Part shown: one piece after another, positions 20,332 through 30,818 of the stretch
How the letters are laid out: each line of letters begins with the position of its first letter
Numbering within the stretch: position 1 is the stretch's first letter
Source of the DNA: Diphasiastrum complanatum
Lineage: Eukaryota; Streptophyta; Lycopodiopsida; Lycopodiales; Lycopodiaceae
DNA: 64,000 nucleotides
Direction: 5' to 3'
NCBI GenBank assembly: GCA_029204225.1
Contig: CM055097.1
Location: 27,891,192-27,955,191, forward strand
The notes under the pieces: model-generated
What the model was told of the DNA's origin: nothing
Database searches by the model: none
What the model saw: the letters and a program-made list of their open reading frames with translations, nothing else
Program-made: the position numbers and the translations under genes

Positions 20332-20993
20332 TTACAATTTGCTCACATCCACATGAAATAGCTCAACCATGAGATAGCCCTTGAACTTGCCTTTGATGAC
20401 CATAGCCTCCTCTTCATAATGAGATGTTGTTGTAGATCCACCTCCTCTTGATTGAAGCCTATACTCCTCATTCACCAAGATCTCTTGCAAATCCACAATA
20501 CTTGGCAAAGTCTTTTGAATAGCAGAACTTTTAACAAGATTAGCATGATCATCCAACAAGCCATTAAGTATAACTTGAACAAGTTCTACCTCCTTAATGC
20601 TTTCATCAATACATGCTAACTCATCATTGAATGCTTTAACCCTCAAAACAAAAGCATGAGTACTCTCTTCCTTCTTTTGCAAACTTTGAAAGATTTGTCT
20701 CCTAAGAGTAAGCACTCTTGATGTAGACTTGGATTCATGAAGCTTCTTTAAAGCTTCCCAAGCCTCCAAAGATGAGTTGTTTGAGGCCTCTCCTCCACAC
20801 CTACAACAATCTCCATCAACTCATTCATCTCCAATAAGGACTCCATCCTCACCTTCCAAGTAGAATAGTTGATTGAGGTAAGCCTATCATTGTTCTCCAA
20901 CATAAATCCTCCACTTGTAGCCATGTTGCAATGACCTAATCTTCTTCTTTCAGCCTGTTCCAATGCACAAAGCACTCTCTTGAATGTCAACAA
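20332..20993 (-). pseudogene. Copia B gag with internal deletions
   Basis: On the minus strand 'MATSGGFMLENNDRLTSINY' and 'STWKVRMESLLEMNELMEIV' are followed by a deletion of roughly 100 bp relative to Copia A after 'GVEERPQ'. This shifts the frame. The second part restarts at 'LKKLHESKSTSRVLTLRRQI' and continues past the point where A is broken, into 'EILVNEEYRLQSRGG' and 'EEEAMVIKGKFKG'. It is then joined to the 3' region 'ELFHVDVSKL'. B therefore shows the undeleted gag hinge that A lost, but lacks zinc knuckle, protease and everything after. Confidence 0.85.
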
Positions 20994-21511
20994 ATGAACT
21001 CAAAAATTCACAAAGATATGGAACCTCTCAAATCTCTTCTAGCACTTCTAACTAGAAAATCAACACATAGAATAGTGAAATCTTGATCAACCTATGATCT
21101 ATCCTCAATATAGTGATTCTTGCCACTTTTTAAGATTGAAACACACTCAAATGAAGTTTAGTAGCCCCACAAACTAGAGATCCAATCAAAATTAGGGTTT
21201 TGACAAAATCACAAAAAAATGAATATCTCAAATTCTACATGCAATTTCTAGAAACTTGATATATCTTCTTGTAGACTCTAATGGGACCTTCCTAATGCAC
21301 CAAAAATCATCTAAATCCAGTAAGCCAAGTGTGAAATTGGAATTGATCAAGTATGTAAACCTATATTGAGTTTTGACCTACAAAAGATCAATTCTACACA
21401 TGCAAAAATGCTGATTTTTGAGTAGAGATCAATCTAGCATGCTCTAGCATTGGTAACTCCTCCAAATCCTTGATAAAAATGGTTGATCCTTTCATAACCT
21501 GAAACACAATA

Positions 21512-21523
21512 GCTCTGATACCA
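21512..21523 (-). other. tRNA-iMet primer binding site of Copia B
   Basis: The minus strand reads TGGTATCAGAGC, next to the LTR boundary at 21524. Confidence 0.93.
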
Positions 21524-21876
21524 TGTGAAGGATTTCAGATCATTCAAGATCCAATCCATGTCCCTGATCTTTGGTTACAATATGGAGCAAACCAACAATC
21601 CTGCCAATGTAAAAAAAACAGCATCTACACACAAAATGAGATGCAAACTCTAAGAGATACTGATCAAACATGAACCAAAACATAAAATATGTTTGTTGTC
21701 CGTACAATTATAGTACCCTACTGTATTTCACACATGTGGAACCGAAAATAGCAATAAATCATCATTCTAAACACAAGATTGCAAGATAACACCAAGATAG
21801 TGCACCAATGAGTAGTAGAACCCAAAGAAAACCATGTATAATGATGAAATGAGAGAGAGAACAGAGAAAATGTGTC
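21524..21876 (-). repeat. Truncated 5' LTR of Copia B
   Basis: Matches the first 353 bp (plus orientation) of the A-family LTR, then stops abruptly after 'aaaatgtgtct'. Copia H sequence begins at once. The TATA box and U3 are lost. Because of this truncation no target duplication can be tested for B. Confidence 0.88.
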
Positions 21877-22460
21877 TTGGATCCTTTAAAACAATGGATC
21901 TTGAAAATTTATTCTATGTTCCAAATCTTACTAAGAGCTTGCTTAGTGTTGGACAACTAATCGATAATGGTTTAGGTGTCCATTTCAAGAATGGTGTTTG
22001 CTCTATCATGATGAATGACACTTGCATTGCAAAGGGATTCAAGCAAGGGAGGTTGTTCAAATTGAATGCTAATGTGTTTTTTGGAAGTGTGAACATTGCT
22101 AAGGAGGAGCTTACACAAGTGGAGCTTTGGCACAAGAGGTTAGGGCATCCCAGCTTCAAATCAATGGAGATCTTATGCACAAAGGAGGTTGCACTCGGCT
22201 TTTCAAAGTCAATGTCAAAGTGTGAAAAATTTTGTGAGGCTTGTAGCCTCTCAAATACTCACAAGCTACCTTTTTCTAACTCTTCTACCGTAAAAGTCTC
22301 TAAAAGTGATGATGAACGATCCTTTGAGGACATTACACTGTATAGAAGGCTTATAAGCTCCTTAATATATCTAACTATAACTAGACTTGATCTAAGTGGA
22401 GAATTAAGGAAAGAAGCACCTTACATGGAGGTAGCCTATGTAAAGAACAATTTTGTGTAA
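21877..22460 (+). pseudogene. Copia H pol fragment, protease/GAG-pre joined to RT end
   Basis: The open frame (using start-like codons inside the LTR remnant) reads 'LENLFYVPNLTKSLLSVGQL', 'KGFKQGRLFKLNANVF' (protease end) and 'LWHKRLGHPSFKSMEILC' with 'CEKFCEACSLSNTHKLPF' (GAG-pre-integrase zinc region). It then jumps to 'YRRLISSLIYLTITRLDLS', which is the RT C-terminal region. Integrase and most of RT are missing, yet the frame stays open. A second jump follows 'DLS'. It is a deletion product that cannot be functional. Confidence 0.85.
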
Positions 22461-22870
22461 TTAATGGCCCAAGTATGGCAGCTTGCATGTATAAGCTTAT
22501 CTTGAAGATCCCGGCAGTAGTTAGTTATGTTAGGCCCCAATTCGGCATCCTACGTGTATAAGTCCAACTTGTGGTGCCAATAGTTATTAGGGGCAAGAAA
22601 ACAATTTTGGCAAGTCTCAAGGTTTAAACTTAGACTTAAAAAAGTATGTGGAAGTCAAAGTCAAGCTTCCAAAAATGAACCAACATTCTATATTGAGACT
22701 TGAGATGTCTTGTCCCATAAACAAATGTGAAAAGGGAACTCCACAAGCTTCTATAAAAAGAAGCCCATTGTATGTAATTTCCATTCTTAATACAAGAGAG
22801 CTAAGTGCTGCTATTTTGGATCCATATGTGCTAAATGTGTTGTTTGGCTAATCTTAGTGTGACTTTGTGT
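22461..22870 (+). repeat. Probable 3' LTR of Copia H
   Basis: Non-coding sequence after the H fragment with a TATA box (CTATAAAAAGA at 22751-22761) and a transcribed-like continuation. No second copy was found, so the limits are approximate. Confidence 0.4.
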
Positions 22871-23003
22871 AGAATGCTTATTTGCTTCAGTTCTTGCTAT
22901 TTTAGCCCCTTTTTAGCATGTATGTCTAATCTTTGAATGTTTCTAATTTAGTTGGGCGTGTAGAGAGAGTAGGAGGGCGTGGAGCTCTTGTTAGAAGAAA
23001 GGT

Positions 23004-23004
<1 letters not shown>

Positions 23005-23064
<60 letters not shown>
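23005..23064 (+). repeat. (AG)30 microsatellite
   Basis: Sixty bases of perfect AG repeat, followed by a short GT-rich tail. The reading frames through it are artefacts. Confidence 0.97.
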
Positions 23065-23066
<2 letters not shown>

Positions 23067-23289
23067 CGTGTGTGTGGAAGTGTGGGTGTGAGAGTTAGGA
23101 GGAAGGTAGAGTTAAATGTTATTTCTTTTTGGCTATTGTTATGGTTTAATGTTATCTTATTAGTAAATAGAAGTAGTTGTTGCCTTATTTGTTGAGCTTG
23201 CATCTCCAAGGCTCCTAGGATCGAGCCCTACTTCCCGTGCTACAAACGACTTAGGAGAGGTGGACGTAGAACCCCTCTCTTCTTGACAA

Positions 23290-24079
23290 CATCATTGCAA
23301 GAGTTTGATTATGAATTACAGAGAAAACCTCCATGATTACATGGTCTAAATAATTGCACATGCAAATTGGAAAATATTATGACCAATAATAGTGATTGGG
23401 AAAATGATCATGTACGTGGTCTTTTACGAGTAGATATTACCATTACAGAATGGTATGCTAACCTAGCTACCTGTTTGTCTACCCTGAAAACACGAAACAC
23501 AATGACTGCACAAGAAAAACAGAAGCTACGTACACAAGCCTTGAATTTCACATTGATAGATGGGATCCTATATCAAAGAGGAGTAGAAGGAATTTATAGA
23601 AGATGTGTGACTCCTGAAGAAAGAAGCTTTATACTAGGAGAATGCCACGATTTTGCCTATGGTGGACACTTTGCTGGCCAACTAACATGTCAGAAACTCT
23701 TAAGAGTAGGATATTGGTGGCCAATGTTATTTAAAGATGCACATGCTCATGCTAGAGCTTGTGATATTTGTCAATGCGTAGAAACCTGGGTAAATCGAAC
23801 TAGATCCCTCATCTCCATCCAAGTGCAAATACCCTTCAAAAAATGGGGGATTGATTTTATTGGTCCAATTCATTCAACTTTGTCATCTCGAAAACACTAC
23901 ATCATTGCAGCTACAGACTACTTTACTAAGTGGGCTGAAGCAAAAGTAGTGCCTAAAGGAAATGCCAAAGAAACAACTTGATTCCTATTAGAACAAGTCA
24001 TTGGTCGATTTGGAGCACCTAGAGAACTAAGTCATTGATCGAGGGACCCACTTTCTAAACAAGATCATAGAGAGTAAAA
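23290..24079 (+). pseudogene. Gypsy N integrase (zinc finger and core start)
   Basis: Ty3/Gypsy integrase region. Upstream 'DYELQRKPP' and the RNase H-integrase linker are followed by the H2C2 zinc finger with 'CHDFAYGGHFAGQLTCQKLL' and 'HARACDICQC'. Then come 'WGIDFIGPIH' with the first catalytic Asp and 'ATDYFTKWAEAKVVP'. The main open frame is 23367-23981, ended by a TGA that replaces Arg or Trp. The trail continues to 'GRFGAPREL' and, after a frameshift, to about 24079, where LTR G cuts it. It is the same family as Gypsy M. Confidence 0.88.
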
Positions 24080-24591
24080 TGTCTCCCAAGACTCCCAATC
24101 AAGATAGAGCTCCAAGAACACAACGGGGAAGTGCAATGGACGAATCCGACCCAACCAATCCTAGATCTCCTCTTATCTAGCCCCGGAGCACTAGGGAATT
24201 TGGAAAATCAAAAAGATAGGAAGCGCTTACCAATCCGACAGCACAATGGTCGCAGACTCTCAATGATCCACATGGACACAGGTGAGGGTATATATAGAAA
24301 GTAGAACTCATCTCGTCTGCCCATGCATTGAATCCACATGTAAGCGTGCTATAAGTCAATGCTTAACTCCCATGCATGTCTACTGCATGTAGGTACCCCT
24401 AACCCATAATAGGCAAGACCCATGCATAAGGATAGTGCATGTACACCCTATCCCATACTAGGATTCAACACACGTGCATATATCGCATGCGGGTGTGATC
24501 CCATGGTCCTACTCGATTATTATCTAGATAAGGCCTGGCCCCTACGTTTAAAGCAATCCCTAATGGTCCAGTCCCCTTTAGGACCGTAACA
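24080..24591 (-). repeat. 3' LTR of Gypsy G
   Basis: On the minus strand it starts TGTTACGGTCCTAAAGG after a strong polypurine tract and ends GGGAGACA. It is 512 bp long and contains a TATA-like CTATATATACC (minus, near 24286-24297). It is inserted into, or recombined with, the integrase of Gypsy N at 24079. Confidence 0.8.
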
Positions 24592-24610
24592 TACTTCCCC
24601 CCTTATTTTA
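24592..24610 (-). other. Polypurine tract of Gypsy G
   Basis: The minus strand reads AAATAAGGGGGGAAGTA next to the LTR start. Confidence 0.85.
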
Positions 24611-25140
24611 GTTCTGTCCTCAGAACATAAAGTCAGGGAACTCTACCTGATAAGCTAAAGATCCAATCTTTTTCAAGATTTTATATGGTCCACTATAGCG
24701 AGCAGACAATTTGTACTTCTTTCCAGTGCACATTACCTTAGAATCCTTAGGAATTCTAAGATATACCCAATCCTCAACTTGAAAATTCCAAGGCGATCTT
24801 TTCATATTAGCAAATGTCTTACCCGATCCTTGGCACTCAAAACATTTTCATGAGCTAACTCTAGCATTATTTTGCATTTCTTGCAAGTTAGTCCTCGCAG
24901 TCTAACCATCAGATTCTAGATGATCAGTTGAGCCCATGCTCAGGGAAGTATCAAACTTTTCAAATACTGTTATCCAAAACCATCCCCTAAATTTAGGATC
25001 CCGGTCATCAACAATATTAGATGGAAACCCATATAATCTACACCGCTTGGTAGGAATATCCAATGGATGCAACAATCCCCCAACCTTCAACACTTAATTT
25101 AATAACCATTTGATGTATCTCAAATCAAAGACAAATTCTT
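24611..25140 (-). pseudogene. Gypsy G integrase with internal deletion
   Basis: On the minus strand 'GGLLHPLDIPTKRC' (start of the integrase core) is joined directly to 'GFPSNIVDDRDPKFRGWFW' (second catalytic Asp). The part that should hold the first Asp is lost. 'DHLESDGQ' marks the third acidic region in altered form. After frameshifts, the C-terminus 'FQVEDWVYLRIPKDSKV' and 'LSARYSGPYKILKKIGSLAY' is well kept and ends before the polypurine tract. Confidence 0.85.
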
Positions 25141-25143
25141 GCA

Positions 25144-25578
25144 TCAGCTCATCCCATCGAGCTTTTCGACCCCTAAGGTCTTTACTTTAATGGTTGGTGA
25201 TCTGAGCACACTATAAAATTGACTACCATATAAATAGTGTCTCCATGTCTTCAATGCATGCACCACCACAGAAAGTTTTTTTTCTTGAGTCGTATACCTA
25301 GTCTGAGCATCAGACAATTTCTTACTCTCCAAAGCAACTGGCCTCCCCTCTTGAAGTGGACACGCATGGGAGTCACCAACCACATAATCACTAGCATCCA
25401 CTTTAACCACGTAAGGTTTATCAGGATCTACTATGACTAATATCTGTGCTGAGACAATTAGCTCCTTAAGTTTGTTAAATCTTGCATCCAATGTCTCATT
25501 CCACACAAGTGGTGGACTAGGCCTACCTTTACGAGTAATAACCCCCTTCAACGCACTGTTGAGAGGTGCAACTATCAT
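25144..25578 (-). pseudogene. Gypsy G RNase H
   Basis: The open frame reads the RT connection 'ARFNKLKELIVSAQIL', then RNase H 'YVVKVDASDYVVGD', 'ALESKKLSDAQTRYTTQEKK' and 'VHALKTWRHYLYGSQF'. These are the expected order and spacing for Ty3/Gypsy. It follows RT on the same strand. The frame itself is open but is isolated by frameshifts on both sides. Confidence 0.9.
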
Positions 25579-25738
25579 TGAATAATCCAGAATAAACCTA
25601 CAAAGAAAAACAGTAAATCCGAGAAATGATTTCTACCGTACCACGGTTTTAGGAATTGGCCACTCTAGAACTGTTTTTCTCTTTTTCCAATAAAATCATA
25701 ATACCCTTCCAAGATATGACATGACCAAGATGTAACAA

Positions 25739-26042
25739 TTATGTTTTAAAGAATCCACACTTCGATTCTTTAGCATAAAGCTTCTCCTGTCTCAATATCC
25801 TCAAGACAGTACGCAAATGCTTCTTATGCTCTTTGAGTGTTTTACTATAGATGAGTATATCATCCAAAAACACCACAACAAACTTTTCCAGATATGGATG
25901 AAACAAATCACTCATCATATGTTGCAAAGTGGCTGAAGCATTGGTTAAACCAAATGGTAAAACCAAGAATTCGTAATGACCTCCTAACCCTAACCCTTGC
26001 GAGCCTCCACTCACCTTCATAGCCACCTGCAAACAGCAGGCC
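25739..26042 (-). pseudogene. Gypsy G reverse transcriptase fragment
   Basis: On the minus strand '[20 protein letters not shown]' is followed by the catalytic '[20 protein letters not shown]' and '[14 protein letters not shown]'. The palm catalytic FLDD is intact. Upstream of 'GGHYEFL' the expected RT fingers and palm start are missing: a compound GT/GA microsatellite and unrelated sequence stand there. Confidence 0.88.
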
Positions 26043-26043
26043 T

Positions 26044-26044
<1 letters not shown>

Positions 26045-26110
<66 letters not shown>
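26045..26110 (+). repeat. Compound (GT)n(GA)n microsatellite inside Gypsy G RT
   Basis: About 21 GT units are followed by about 12 GA units, lying within what should be the RT palm region. Confidence 0.95.
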
Positions 26111-26830
26111 TGGCTGAGAAGCGAGCCATCGCCCTACTCTGCCCACCGGAGGAGCATGTGATGTCCTCTCTGATAGCCCCTCCAGCCACAATCAAGATCA
26201 AGTAGACATTCTTACTCACAAAGTCCAACAATTCTTTCACATAGTAGCTCGTTGGTTTGTGATGGACATCAGACTCATCATATGTGAAAATCAACATTTA
26301 GATCCTTCTTCAGGGCTAGCGCTCATGTAGCAGCTCTTCTTGAGCTTGTATTCAATCAGAATTTTGTTTAGATTTCTTATAAAAAGACAGCGATGGAGAT
26401 GATACTCCTCCTAGGCAGCGTTGGAATGCTCTCCCTTAACACCCATATCTTACTCTCCAAGACATAATGGCCTCAAAGATTTCTCATCCTTCTCTTATAC
26501 TATTCTTCCACGTAAATGAGGTATCTTCCTTCTCTTTGAAACTTCCATCCAAAGTTTTGTCTAACCCTTTTGAAGTTTGGCCAGAACTTAAAGCAATATT
26601 CTGTCTAACTAATGTCTTATCCAATAGCTCCAATCCTTCAAGCTTCAACTTCAGAATATGCCCATCATCCACAACATTACCAAACTCATCATAGCCTTGT
26701 CACCGGTCTTAATGATTTATCAAAACGTAATGCCTTGTGCTCAGGTCTCCTTTGTATTTTGAGACCACCTCCAGGAGCATAATGTCCATCCAATTTTCTC
26801 TCTCCTAGGAATCTATCATTCTCTCTCCTC
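26111..26830 (-). other. Probable decayed upstream part of Gypsy G, not resolved
   Basis: Short minus-strand frames (26467-26871) carry no clear capsid, zinc-knuckle or protease motif. The segment at 26460-26560 resembles in style the 'aacttcc(c/a)ttcaaagt' sequence at 59480. Nothing definite can be assigned. Confidence 0.3.
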
Positions 26831-28406
26831 TCTCCAGTGGAATGTGCATGTGCTATGTGGCAGTCCGTCATTGGCTGTCCACATCTCCGTCATTGGCTGT
26901 CCACATCCACATTCCACCACAATATAAAAAAATTTGCCAAAAAAAAGAAGGCCAAAAAAATAAATAAATTGGTCCATGCCTGCGGCCGTACGGTCGTACC
27001 GTATGGCCAAAAAATAGGAAAGAAAAGAAAAAACCTTCGCACAATGGCATTACGTAGGAGAAGGCCCGAAGCCCTCGGGCCTTCCTTGCTGGTCGGGGCC
27101 TGCCCTCGGGCACCCGCCCTCAGGCAAGGGCCCTCCCAGCAAGGAAGGCCCTCAAGCAGGGCCTTCCCCCCCACTAAAGGTAGTGGATAGCTTTACTTCA
27201 TGAAAATTCATACAACTTCCCAGGTAGCACTTTAATGTAAAGCACTGAAAAAAAATTTCATGTGTAATTTAAGAGAATCCTTACTTGGCAGAATTTGACA
27301 ACTGTACAGAGCATAAACTGACATAAGATCAAAAGAACCTTACATTGTGTAATGTCCCTCTTCAAAAACTCTTTTACCACAAAGGTAGATTGACAAAAAA
27401 TTTTACCAACAGTGCAAATATATTACCTTAATTACAAATTTGTTACTTGCTGTTAAAAACTACTCTCGTTATTACCTTTGAAAACTTATTACCTTCAGTA
27501 CAAATTTCTGACTTACCTTTGAAAAACTTATTACCTTCACTACAAATTTCTACCTTACTGTAAAATACGATTGTAAAACTTTTGTGATACAAAAAAGCTC
27601 TGATTTCTCAAACTGAGTAGGATCTATGAGCTATGATCTATGAGAGTCATCAGCGGTAGCCCTGCAAGTGTTAATAGCGCTGTTGGATTTTGTTCTAACA
27701 GAAAAACGTAGGCACCATCTTCGTTTCCCTCTGGAACGGGTATGGACAAAGGATCAGGTGCTTTCAATTTTTCATAGCCTTGACTGTAGAACTGAGGAGG
27801 AGACCTCGAAGGATAAGGCCTTAGAGGATTTGATGGGAATGATTGAGGGAATGTACAAGAGCACAAAAACGGTTTGAGCCTAATCCAAGAGTGAGAGGCC
27901 TTAGCAGCCAAAATCTATGAAACGGTTTGAGCCTAATCCGAGAGTGAGAGGCCTTAGCAGCCAAAATCTGTGAAACTGATTTGATCGATTTGGCATTTTC
28001 TTTTAGGCAGCAGCGTGAATTCTTATGATGTAGTCGACAGTGGCAGTGGCAGTGGCAGCCCTGCTCCATGAAACTCCATCGCTATTGCTCCATCGCCCTA
28101 CTCCATCTCCATCAATATCGCTCTCATCGCCCTGCTCCTATTGCTCTCATCGCCCTGCTCCATCTCCCGCATATGCAATTTACGGTAAGAGTAAAATCTT
28201 TACGGTAAGAGTAAAAACAGTGCGGGAAGGCTAAAACCACCGATGGGAAGAGTAAAAGCAACGATAATACAAATTTTTTTTCAGTACTTTACGACAGGGA
28301 AGGCCCCGTAATCAGGCCTTCCCCAATTTAAGGCCCTAGGCCGAGGGTGGCACCTTAAATTGGGGAACGGGGGCCTTCCCCTATATGTTCAAGTTTATCG
28401 TCTTGT
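26831..28406. other. Unassigned region with GC-rich hairpins and short tandem repeats
   Basis: A duplicated 'tccgtcattggctgtccacat' lies at 26862-26910. A GC-rich block at 27060-27175 contains a 16-bp perfect inverted repeat (27077-27092 and 27136-27151). A 53-bp tandem repeat occupies 27867-27972. A CTCCAT-rich stretch lies at 28070-28165, and a 20-bp tandem repeat (tacggtaagagtaaaa) at 28181-28216. A 13-bp perfect stem lies at 28321-28333 and 28353-28365. No coding frame is convincing. The recurring GGGAAGGCC at both sides suggests one transposable unit of unknown class. Confidence 0.35.
27867..27972 (+). repeat. 53-bp tandem repeat, two copies
   Basis: Copies at 27867-27919 and 27920-27972 differ at two positions, both A/G. 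Confidence 0.93.
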
Positions 28407-29802
28407 TGTTAGGGAAATAATAACTAAAAATTGCTTTGTAAGTTTTAGATATAGAATGGAAGTTCTCTTTTTTCCTTCAAACTTCATTTGTTGTTGTGTT
28501 GAAGTTCTCCTTCGAAACCTTGGTTGGTCCTATGAGTGCTTGGATTCTGGTTCCTGTCAAGTTACCGACAATATTTTTGGTGTTTTTCCAATAGCTGCAA
28601 ATGGCTTCCTTTTTGGAATTCCGTTTAGAGCTTGTCTACCTTTATTTTCAAACTTTTGGCTGCGTCTGAATGTAACTTTTATTGGTCCTTCCGATTTGTG
28701 CTCGTAAATTTTTTCCAAGCTCATTGGTTCCATAGTCGAAAAAAATATTGGCTAGTTTCTTTAGAAAGTTTTCGTCGAGAGTTGTTAGAGCTTGGGTGGT
28801 TGCTTCGGTAGTCGTAACCTTCCCCATGGGTTCCGATTTTATTTCCCTTACACGGCCATATTCCCCACTAGGTGTGTACTCGTCAACTTTGGTTTAGAAG
28901 TCAACTCCTTCATATCGAGGAGGAAGTGTCCATCCCATTTTTCATTTGCCAAGATTCTATCCCCACATAAGTTCGAAGTTTGTTGTGGCCCTTTATTGCT
29001 AGAATATTCCGTTTCCTTTTTTGCACGTGGCATTCCTAGAAGTTAATGGGGGAGAATCTTGGATTTAGAAATCTTCCCACATTGGATCTCTTATACATTC
29101 TTTAAGAGTATCTTTTGCAACCATATCTGTCCCGATGCCTTTTGGCATTATTCCTAGCATTTAATGGCATTCTCTTATAATTCCAGTTTGTTTTTTCCAT
29201 GTGGGTCTTGTCTCTATCATGTCGGTGGAATATAGACGACGTCATCGTGACTCTCATGAAGTTTCCTGAATACTTTCATTTTCATTGCACTTCGCAGACG
29301 TGTGAAGGGTGGTGGCCGATTTTGACACGCTTAGTAACTCCTCAAGATTTTCATGATTTATTACATAGATTGATTCCTCTTCAAAAGTGCCTTCTTTGTC
29401 GAAGCCATCGAGCACATTTTTAACTCGATAAAACATTGTACTTTTGGCTTTGAAAATTGGAAGATATCTATGCAAAGTTGTAACCTCCATCCCAAAACCC
29501 GGTGTTGTTGAAGGAATATCTGATGGAGATGTTTGACGATTATTATCCAATATTGTTATCCATGCATTGTATCGAGGACCAATTTTCGTAGAAAATAACC
29601 TGCTTGTGATACTTTGTCAGTGTCTATGCTCAATTTACTGATCTTCATCCCCATTGATGTCGACATTGATGCTCTTGAACTGTTCGATGTTCATATTGTC
29701 GTTGATGTTGTGTTACTGAGATTTCCTTAGCCGGCCGGCGAAATCAAAACACACTGTGGTTTTTTTGTTTAAGATGCCCAAACTATAAATATAATACATG
29801 CA
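28407..29802 (+). mobile_element. Copy of the P2 inner-arm family
   Basis: The part from about 28930 to 29802 aligns with 59880-60829 (left P2 arm) and, in reverse, with 61095-62030. Shared segments include 'tttcattttcattgcacttc'-like text, 'agaaaataacctgc', 'gaactgttcgat' and 'atcaaaacacactgtgg'. The right end coincides with the point where the P2 arms lose their symmetry, so it is probably a true element end. It is more diverged than the two P2 arms are from each other. No protein is encoded. Confidence 0.65.
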
Positions 29803-30175
29803 GTCCACCATAGGCAGAATCGTGACGTTCTTCTAGAATTAAGCCTATTTCCTTAGGAGTCACACATCTATGATGAATTCCTTCTACTCCTCTTCGATAT
29901 AGAATTTCATCTATCAATGCAAAATTCAAAGCTTGTGTAAGTAACTTTCATTTCTCTTGTGCAGTCATTGTGTTTGGTGTTTTTAAGGTAGATAGATAGG
30001 TAGATAAATTAGCATACCATTACATAATCATGGTAATATCTACTCGCAAAATATCATGTACATGATCATTTTTCCAATCACTATCATTGGTCGTGATGTT
30101 TCCCAATTCGCATATGCAGTCATTTAGACCTTGTAATCGTGGCGGTTTGCTATGTAATTCATAATCAAATTTTTG
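29803..30175 (-). pseudogene. Gypsy M RNase H-integrase linker and zinc finger start
   Basis: On the minus strand it aligns at DNA level with Gypsy N (23300-23668), from the linker through 'cgattctgcctatggtgg', which is the first His pair of the H2C2 finger. There it stops and the P2-family copy begins. The rest of integrase is absent. Confidence 0.8.
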
Positions 30176-30764
30176 CAATGACAAAATCCATTTCATGTTC
30201 CAACTTGTTCATCATTAATGTCATTGCTTCGCTCTTTGTAAAAAATGTTATCTTCCTATATAGGAGATAATGTCTAAATTTGGTTGTGGCATATGCAATT
30301 TCTAGGCATATCTTCTCAACTTTTGTATACTTGAGTTCTGCTGCATTTAGCTTACGACCAATAAAGGTGATCGGATGATACACTTTCTGCCATATTTGAG
30401 CTAGACAATAGTTGATACAAGTGTCCGTAGTACTAGTGAATACATAAAATTTACGATCATACATCGGCGGTTTCAGTATAGGGGCTTTCTCTAAAGCTTC
30501 TTTCAGATCTCAAAAAGACCGTTCACATTTCTCATCCCAATTACATTCAGATTCTTCTTTCAATAACTTAGTCATAGGATAGGTTATTGAAGCGTAGGCC
30601 ATTTCATAGTTTCTATAGTAGCCAGTCCCTCCTAAGAAAGATTGTAATTGGGTCACAGTGAAGGGTGACATAATGGCTAAAAGCATTGCGATTTTCTCTG
30701 AATTAGTGGCTATACCATAGCGGCTGATGATGTGTCCTAATAGCACACCATAGGTTACTCCAAA
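30165..30764 (-). pseudogene. Gypsy M RT C-terminus and RNase H
   Basis: The frame 30510-30746 reads 'LLGHIISRYGIATNSEKIAM', 'QLQSFLGGTGYYRN' and 'KLLKEESECNWDEKCERSF', the RT connection. The frame 30165-30464 gives RNase H with 'HPITFIGRKLNAAELKYTKV' and 'YATTKFRHYLLYRKITFFTK'. The first RNase H Asp region reads 'VFTSTTDTCINY', so the usual Asp is probably lost. It is the same lineage as Gypsy O at the right end. Confidence 0.88.
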
Positions 30765-30818
30765 TATACATTTGTTGGCGTTCAGGGCTATACAAGAAGT
30801 AGCACACTTCAGAAAATA

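Noticed and set aside
23003-23209. Minus-strand frame of 68 codons ending in a Ser-Leu run
   Set aside because: It is a translation of the (AG)30 microsatellite.
25739-26297. Frames with a His-Thr repeat at their start
   Set aside because: The repeat is the GT/GA microsatellite; only the RT part downstream (25739-26042) is supported.
26837-27190. Frames of 80-117 codons on both strands in the GC-rich block
   Set aside because: All arise from hairpin-forming GC-rich sequence and a lysine-coding A-run; opposite-strand frames overlap completely and none shows a domain.
28040-28234. A Ser/Pro/Leu-rich frame starting 'MAVAVAALLHETPSLLLHR' that resembles a plastid transit peptide
   Set aside because: It is built from CTCCAT/GCTCTCATCG simple repeats, ends quickly and has no following exon that I can recognise.
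28407-28420. TGTTAGGGA at 28407 as a P2-type terminus
   Set aside because: Only the first nine bases match the P2 outer end; the following sequence is unrelated to 56208-56300.
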